DNA of 10,716 nucleotides from Chloroflexota bacterium (lineage in GTDB: Bacteria > Chloroflexota > Limnocylindria > P2-11E): positions 1-10,716 of the forward strand of contig VBEU01000041.1 of the NCBI GenBank assembly GCA_005883775.1, given 5' to 3'. Below the pieces are notes generated by a model that ran no database searches, was not told where the DNA came from, and was given only the letters and a program-made list of their open reading frames with translations. Each line of letters opens with the position of its first letter. Position 1 is the first letter of the stretch. A program made the position numbers and the translations under genes. Of this stretch, positions 6,801 through 10,716 are shown piece after piece.

Positions 6801-7854
6801 ATGGCCACTGCCGGTCGCGCCAAGGCCCTGACTGAGACGGCGCTTCTGCCGGGGCATCTACGACCCGCACGGCGCCCAGATCGCGATGTACCACCGCGCC
6901 ACCGCGATCTACTTCTCGGGGTACTCGTTCGCGATCGGGCACCTCGGCACGACCGACATGGATCTTTACTCGGGCCCGGAGATCGCCGACGGGGCGCGCC
7001 GCACCGTCTCGGCGCTCCGGAAGTTCCAGCTCACGATGGCCACCGGCGACCCCGAGAAGGGCGTCGCCCCGACGCATCTCGAGATCCCTCCGGTCGTCGT
7101 CGACATGGACGGCGGCTACGGCAACCTCTTCAACGTGCAGCGCGTTGCCGAGCTCTACGTGAATGCGGGCGTCGCTGGCGCGCACATCGAGGACCAGGTG
7201 CTCCCCAAGCGCTGCGGGCATATCGCCGGCAAGGCGCTCATCTCCGCGGATGAGATGGTCGGCAAGCTGCGCATGGCGCGCGCGGTCGCCGAGGACCTCG
7301 GCCGCGACGATTTCGTCGTCATCGCGCGCACCGACGCCGTGTCGGCGGTCGACGCGCCGGAGAAGACGCGCGGGCTCGACCTCGCGATCGAGCGCGCGCT
7401 CCGTTATCTCGACAGCGGCGCGCCCGATCTCGTCTGGTGCGAATTCCCGAACTCCGACCGCGAGCCGACGGAGCGCTTCGCTGAGCAGGTGCGGCACCGG
7501 TTCCCCGACGCGAAGCTCGCCTTCAACTGGTCGAGCTCGTTCAAGTGGTTCAACGACCCCAACCCGATCTCTTACGCCGAGCTCGGAGAGCTCGGGTACA
7601 AGTTCTTGTTCATCACCCTCGCCGCGCAGCACGCCATGGGGTTCGCGTTCTCGAAGCTCCTCCAGGGTCTCTCGGAGGAGCAGGAGCGCGCGTACATCGC
7701 GCTCCAGCGCAAGGAGTGGGCGGCCGACGACGACATCCCGACGAAGAGCCACCACCTTTTCACGGGAGTGCCGTACCACCAGGTCCTGGGCCAGACGATG
7801 GGGGCATCGCGTCTCGGCACGTTCGACGGCGAAGTCGCCGAGAAGGCGGTCTGA
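6801..7854 (+). CDS. aceA: Isocitrate lyase with a one-base frameshift near the 5' end
   Basis: Isocitrate lyase cleaves isocitrate to glyoxylate and succinate, the entry step of the glyoxylate shunt. The long frame, open from 6832 (first ATG 6886) to 7854, holds GYSFAIGHLGTTDMDLYSG, VVDMDGGYGN, the catalytic motif KRCGH (Cys codon at 7213), VIARTDAVS and GYKFLFITLAAQHAMG. The last resembles true isocitrate lyase more than methylisocitrate lyase. The N-terminus, from ATG 6801 with a strong ribosome binding site, runs to LLPG in another frame. Removing one G from the run GGGG (6851-6854) joins the frames as LLPGIYDPHGAQIAMYHR, giving 350 residues with Cys138 in KRCGH. That length resembles short archaeal-type enzymes rather than the 434-residue E. 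coli one. As written, only the weak internal start at 6886 gives the main frame (322 residues). A sequencing or assembly error is the likeliest explanation; a real mutation is possible. Confidence 0.88.
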
Positions 7855-7855
7855 T

Positions 7856-7966
7856 GTGGACGACGATGAGGTGACCACCTACGACGACGCCGAGAGCGAT
7901 AAGGGCGACGGAGAAACCTGGATCGCCGAGCAGGCGCGCCTCGTCCTTCTGGAGGACGGGAGCTAA
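7856..7966 (+). CDS. Small acidic protein coupled to isocitrate lyase, hypothetical
   Basis: Thirty-six codons starting at GTG 7856, one base after the isocitrate lyase stop, with GAGAAGG about nine bases upstream as a possible ribosome binding site. Codons end almost always in G or C, and the spacing suggests translational coupling. The peptide begins MDDDEVTTYDDAESDKGDGE and ends in a more hydrophobic helix-like stretch, TWIAEQARLVLLEDGS. It has 13 acidic and two basic residues. I recognise no family. It ends tail to tail with methylglyoxal synthase, the two stops overlapping. It could be a small accessory protein of isocitrate lyase or a chance open frame; GTG start and length keep confidence moderate. 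Confidence 0.5.
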   Translation: MDDDEVTTYDDAESDKGDGETWIAEQARLVLLEDGS

Positions 7967-8361
7967 GAGGCGACCGGAATCGCGCGCAAGAGCGGCGAGC
8001 TGACCATCAGATCGGCCGAGCGGCGGTTGCACGCGATGGCGACATCGTGGAGCACGGCGAGCCGGATCAAAGAGCGCACGTCGGTCTCATGCGGCTGCGT
8101 GGAGAGCGGGTCCCAGAAGAACACCACGAGATCGATCTCGCGGCGGGCGATCATCGCCGAGATCTGGGCATCGCCGCCCTGCGGTCCGCTGAGGAGAAGC
8201 TCGATGCGGAGGCCGGTGTCGCCCGCGACCAGCTCGCCGGTGTGCTTGGTCGCGAAGAGCTGCGCCCGTGAGAGCAGTTCGCGATTCCATCGCGCCCACT
8301 CGAGCATTTCGATCTTCGTCGCGTCGTGAGCGATCAGCGCGGCGCGGAGAGGTGCTCCCAT
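7963..8361 (-). CDS. mgsA: Methylglyoxal synthase
   Basis: A 132-residue enzyme that converts dihydroxyacetone phosphate to methylglyoxal and phosphate, a bypass of lower glycolysis that relieves sugar-phosphate stress. The family signature is complete: ALIAHDATK (His12), the phosphate loop TKHTGELV, SGPQGGDAQ with catalytic Asp64, FFWDPL with Asp84, and HETDVRSLIR with His91 and Asp94. These correspond to E. coli His19, Asp71, Asp91, His98 and Asp101 with a constant offset of seven. The protein is about 20 residues shorter than the E. coli enzyme (152), mostly at the ends. It lies 78 bases downstream of the FabG-like gene on the same strand, so it may have its own promoter; no clear ribosome binding site is seen. 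Confidence 0.95.
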   Translation of the reverse strand: MGAPLRAALIAHDATKIEMLEWARWNRELLSRAQLFATKHTGELVAGDTGLRIELLLSGPQGGDAQISAMIARREIDLVVFFWDPLSTQPHETDVRSLIRLAVLHDVAIACNRRSADLMVSSPLLRAIPVAS

Positions 8362-8439
8362 GCATTTGATAGTGCGGCCTTCGGCATCGCAATTGGGCGC
8401 GGCGAAGTGCCGGTAGGGTGATGATTCGGTGAAGTCCCG

Positions 8440-9054
8440 CTAGGTTCCGACAACAACTCCGCCATCCACCGATAGCACCGCACCGTTTATGAAAGATGCT
8501 TCATCCGACGCGAGAAAGAGATACGCGTATGCGACATCTTTCGTTTCGCCGAGCCGTCGGATCGGCGTGCGCTCGACCATAGCCGCAAGTATTTTCTCCG
8601 GCATCTGACGGACCATCTCGGTCCCGATGAACCCGGGCGCGACGGCGTTCACGGTGATGCCCTTCGGACCGAGCTCGCGCGCCCAGACCTTCGTCATGCC
8701 GATCACCGCGGCCTTCGTCGCGACGTAGTTCGTTTGACCGAAGTTGCCGTAAAGGCCGACGACGCTCGATGCGTTGAGGATCCTGCCCGAGCCCTGTTTG
8801 ATCATTACCGGCGACACGGCGCGCGTGCAGACGAACACGCCGCGAAGATTCACCGAGATCACCGCGTCGAAGTCAGCGTCGCTAAGGCTCCCGATGAGAT
8901 CCCCGTCCTTGACTTTCACGAGCAGCGCGTCGCGGAGGATGCCCGCGTTGTTCACGAGGATGTCGATCCGGCGATGCGCGGCAACCGCATTCGTCGTGGC
9001 CGTCGCGACGCTCTCGGCGTTCGTGACATCGACCTGCGCGTCCGCACCCTCCAC
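8440..9054 (-). CDS. FabG-like short-chain dehydrogenase/reductase, N-terminally truncated
   Basis: The frame encodes most of a classical SDR of the 3-oxoacyl-ACP/3-hydroxyacyl-CoA type: LVNNAG (residues 33-38), Asn69 in VNLRGVF, Ser97 in ASSVVG, Tyr110 and Lys114 in NYVATKAA, and APGFIGTEM. The catalytic Asn-Ser-Tyr-Lys set is intact. GTG 9054 is the only usable start, giving 204 residues against the usual 245-250. Reading the same frame upstream gives FREAGATVVTWD, the second beta strand of the Rossmann fold, but the first strand and the TGxxxGxG cofactor loop are absent in every frame. The DNA upstream instead belongs to the small gene at 9086-9376. About 25-30 residues seem deleted. As written the product should bind NAD(P) poorly, so this is a pseudogene or an assembly deletion. 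Confidence 0.85.
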   Translation of the reverse strand: MEGADAQVDVTNAESVATATTNAVAAHRRIDILVNNAGILRDALLVKVKDGDLIGSLSDADFDAVISVNLRGVFVCTRAVSPVMIKQGSGRILNASSVVGLYGNFGQTNYVATKAAVIGMTKVWARELGPKGITVNAVAPGFIGTEMVRQMPEKILAAMVERTPIRRLGETKDVAYAYLFLASDEASFINGAVLSVDGGVVVGT

Positions 9055-9085
9055 GACATCCCATGTGACGACTGTCGCACCGGCC

Positions 9086-9376
9086 TCACGGAAGACCTTC
9101 CTCCCAACCCTCGTCGGATTGCAGCTCGTTCTCGTAGATCTCCGGCTCGAGTCCGAGCTGTTCGATCACCGCGACCAGGCCGTTGCGCTGCTCGGGCGGC
9201 GTCGTGCGGATCCAGCCGCGGATGACGTCGTCGACGCTCACGCTCGCGGAACCGCGGTCTCCTGCCACGGACTCGGCCTGGTCGCGCGCGGCCGCCCGTG
9301 CGAGCTCGCGGATCGTGTCCGGCACCATTCGGCAAAGGGTCACGAGGACGCCCTCCGCGGACTCATCCCACTCCAT
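9086..9376 (-). CDS. Small protein resembling the PCP_red domain, hypothetical
   Basis: A 96-residue soluble, acidic protein. The pattern MEWDESAEGVL, then MVPDTIRELAR, then VSVDDVIRGW resembles the PCP_red domain (PF08369) found at the C-terminus of light-independent protochlorophyllide reductase subunit B and in small stand-alone proteins of non-phototrophs. The match is by eye and modest, and no photosynthesis gene is present. The C-terminal part, NGLVAVIEQLGLEPEIYENE, looks helical. The ATG at 9376 shares a base with the acyl-CoA dehydrogenase stop; GTG 9379 is an alternative start with a four-base overlap. Either way it is translationally coupled to that gene. Its last few codons run into DNA that is FabG-like in another frame, so its natural C-terminus may have been altered by the same deletion. 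Confidence 0.72.
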   Translation of the reverse strand: MEWDESAEGVLVTLCRMVPDTIRELARAAARDQAESVAGDRGSASVSVDDVIRGWIRTTPPEQRNGLVAVIEQLGLEPEIYENELQSDEGWEEGLP

Positions 9377-10530
9377 CACCCGATCGCGTCGATGCCGGTC
9401 GCGAAGCGGCCGATGATGAGCTTCTGGATCTGCGTCGTGCCTTCATAGAGCCGGTTCACGCGCGCATCTCGCCAATAGCGCTCCACCGGAAACTCGTCGG
9501 AGAAGCCGTAGCCGCCGTGGATCTGGATGGCGTTGTCAGCGGCGCGTTGCGCGGCCTCGGACGCGTAGAGCTTGGCGATGCTCGTCTCGCGGGTGTTTGG
9601 CCGTCCCTTGTCCTTGAGATCGCCCGCGCGCCACACCAGGAGCCGCGCTGCCTCGGTCTCGACGACCATGTCGGCGATCAGCTCCTGCACGAGCTGATGT
9701 CCCGCGATCGGCTTTCCGAATGTCTTGCGCGTCGTCGCGTACTGCACCGATGCGTCGATGCAGGCCTGCGCTACGCCGACGGCCCCAGCCGCCACCGAGT
9801 AGCGCCCCGAGTCGAGCGCGGTCATCGCGATCTTGAAGCCGTCGCCGATCTCGCCGAGCCGGTTCGCGTCGGGGACGCGGACGTCATCGAGAATGAGCTC
9901 GCTCGAATCCGATGAGCGCAGTCCCAGCTTGCCGTGGAGTGCCTGGCTGCCGTAGGACTGGCGATCGCGCTCCAGAACGAACGCGGTTATGCCCTTGGCT
10001 TCCTTCGATGGATCGCCCTGCGCGAATACAAGGGCGAGCTTCGAGACGGAGCCGTTCGAGATCCACATCTTTCGGCCACGGAGCACCCATGAATCGCCAT
10101 CGCGCTTGGCGGTCGTGCGGAGCTTTGTGGCGTCGCTGCCGACCTCGGGCTCGGTCAGGCCGAAGCATCCGATGATCTCGCCCTTGCAGAGGGAAGGGAG
10201 CCAGCGCTGCTTTTGCTCCTCCGTTCCGAACTTCAGGATGGTCATCTCGACGAGCGAGATCTGGACGGACAGGGTCGTGCGCACAGACGAGTCGGCGCGC
10301 CCGACCTCCTCGGTCACGAGCGCGTGCGAGACGAAGTCGAGCCCGATGCCGCCGTACTTCTCGGGCACCGGTCCGCCGAGCAGCCCGAGCGGCGCCATCT
10401 TCCGCAGCACGTCCTTCGGGAAGGTCTCGCCGCGATCGCGCTCCCGCGCGCCCGGCGCGATCTCCTTGTCCGCGAAATCTTTCGCGAGCTTGCGGATGGA
10501 TTGCTGCTCGGGGGAGAGGTCGAAGTCCAC
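9376..10530 (-). CDS. Acyl-CoA dehydrogenase (second copy type)
   Basis: A 384-residue FAD enzyme that oxidises acyl-CoA to enoyl-CoA, passing electrons to electron transfer flavoprotein. Motifs are FGLTEPEVGSDATKL (Val replaces the usual Gly after EP), KMWISNGSVSKLALVFA, IQIHGGYGFSDEFPVER and YEGTTQIQKLIIGR with catalytic Glu363. The start is set at GTG 10530 because the family begins with a stretch like MDFDLSPEQQSIRKL. An earlier GTG at 10575 adds 15 unconserved residues and overlaps the acetyltransferase gene. The gap from that gene is 11 bases with no ribosome binding site. TAAACT, which includes the upstream stop, is a possible -10 element eight bases before the start. It heads the coupled run PCP_red-like, FabG-like. 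Substrate chain length is not decidable; SCAD-like or branched-chain are both possible. Confidence 0.94.
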   Translation of the reverse strand: MDFDLSPEQQSIRKLAKDFADKEIAPGARERDRGETFPKDVLRKMAPLGLLGGPVPEKYGGIGLDFVSHALVTEEVGRADSSVRTTLSVQISLVEMTILKFGTEEQKQRWLPSLCKGEIIGCFGLTEPEVGSDATKLRTTAKRDGDSWVLRGRKMWISNGSVSKLALVFAQGDPSKEAKGITAFVLERDRQSYGSQALHGKLGLRSSDSSELILDDVRVPDANRLGEIGDGFKIAMTALDSGRYSVAAGAVGVAQACIDASVQYATTRKTFGKPIAGHQLVQELIADMVVETEAARLLVWRAGDLKDKGRPNTRETSIAKLYASEAAQRAADNAIQIHGGYGFSDEFPVERYWRDARVNRLYEGTTQIQKLIIGRFATGIDAIG

Positions 10531-10541
10531 GGTGGTCGAGT

Positions 10542-10716
10542 TTAGGGACGATACGAGCGGCGGATCGCCATCCACCGCGCGGGCTCGACCAGCGGCGCGA
10601 AGCCGTACTTCGCGTAGAGCCCATGCGCGTCTCGCGTCGCCAGGAGCACATTGCGCAGTCCCTGCAGCTCGGGGTACGACATGACCGCATCCATGAGCGT
10701 CTTCCCGGCTCCCATT
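10542..10716 (-). CDS. GNAT family N-acetyltransferase, C-terminal part
   Basis: Only the last 57 residues are in the window; the gene continues past the right edge. GAGKTLMDAVM matches the acetyl-CoA pyrophosphate-binding motif (R/Q-x-x-G-x-G/A), and LLATRDAHGLYAKYGFAPL matches the C-terminal GNAT motif B with its conserved Tyr and GF. The ending ARWMAIRR is common in small cytoplasmic GNAT proteins of the YitI/PA4794-like kind. An ATG at 10715 is internal, since motif A starts there and the first half of the fold must lie upstream. The acceptor substrate is unknown. The stop is 11 bases before the acyl-CoA dehydrogenase start, so the two may be co-transcribed. Confidence 0.82.
   Translation of the reverse strand, partial: MGAGKTLMDAVMSYPELQGLRNVLLATRDAHGLYAKYGFAPLVEPARWMAIRRSYRP

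Noticed and set aside
6846..6860. Programmed ribosomal frameshift in isocitrate lyase
   Set aside because: No RF2-like stop context or recognised slippery heptamer with a downstream structure; a one-base indel in GGGG is simpler. Kept only as a remote option.
7163..7855. Plus-strand second frame overlapping isocitrate lyase
   Set aside because: Ser/Arg-rich shadow. Only its tail after 7856 has a start, spacing and composition that support a separate small gene.
6577..7878. 433-codon minus-strand frame opposite isocitrate lyase
   Set aside because: Antisense to a gene with catalytic motifs; the long frame follows from GC3 bias.
8362..8439. Terminator or regulatory RNA between the FabG-like gene and mgsA
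   Set aside because: Short imperfect stems such as TGCG/CGCA with inner GCC/GGC can be drawn, but there is no T-tract and such stems are common at this GC content.
1..10716. CRISPR array, transposon, phage or defence system
   Set aside because: No spaced direct repeats, transposase, integrase, nuclease or toxin motifs were found; all larger genes are metabolic, regulatory or membrane proteins of common families.

Overview
The window comes from a GC-rich bacterial chromosome. Third codon positions are mostly G or C, GTG starts are common, and genes are packed with overlaps of a few bases. No rRNA, tRNA, CRISPR array, phage gene or insertion sequence is visible. The mix of fatty-acid enzymes, an isocitrate lyase with a haloarchaea-like short length, YggT and a winged-helix (AlkZ-like) protein would fit a soil or freshwater Chloroflexota or Actinomycetota lineage. 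That placement is inference; nothing in the sequence fixes the taxon.

Layout. (1) Positions 2-2748, plus strand: the 3' part of an AlkZ/YcaQ-type winged-helix gene, tightly coupled to an acetyl-CoA-synthetase-like acyl-CoA ligase, closed by a strong hairpin at 2756-2785. (2) 2793-3239, minus strand: a YggT-family membrane protein. (3) 3257-4851, plus strand: a YbgC-type thioesterase and an acyl-CoA dehydrogenase sharing one base. A TPR-like protein (4884-5657) follows, with three DnaA-box-like 9-mers at its 5' end. (4) 5654-6547, minus strand: a LysR regulator whose promoter region holds a perfect dyad. (5) 6632-7966, plus strand: a 49-codon Cys-rich ORF, an isocitrate lyase with a one-base frameshift near its start, and a 36-codon acidic ORF. 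(6) 10716-7963, minus strand: a run of a GNAT acetyltransferase (partial), a second acyl-CoA dehydrogenase, a small protein resembling the PCP_red domain, a FabG-like dehydrogenase lacking its N-terminal nucleotide-binding motif, and methylglyoxal synthase.

Functionally the window is an acyl-CoA and acetyl-CoA metabolism neighbourhood. A ligase activates carboxylic acids, two dehydrogenases carry out the first step of acyl-CoA oxidation, a thioesterase releases acids, and a short-chain dehydrogenase would act on 3-hydroxyacyl or related substrates. Isocitrate lyase lets the resulting acetyl-CoA feed the glyoxylate shunt, and the divergent LysR protein is the natural candidate to control it. 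No malate synthase is in the window.

I do not see a clear new multi-gene defence or mobile system. The points most worth a second look are the DnaA-box cluster, the two small ORFs flanking isocitrate lyase, the isocitrate lyase frameshift and the decapitated FabG-like gene. The last two could also be assembly errors. No stretch longer than 300 bases lacks a gene.
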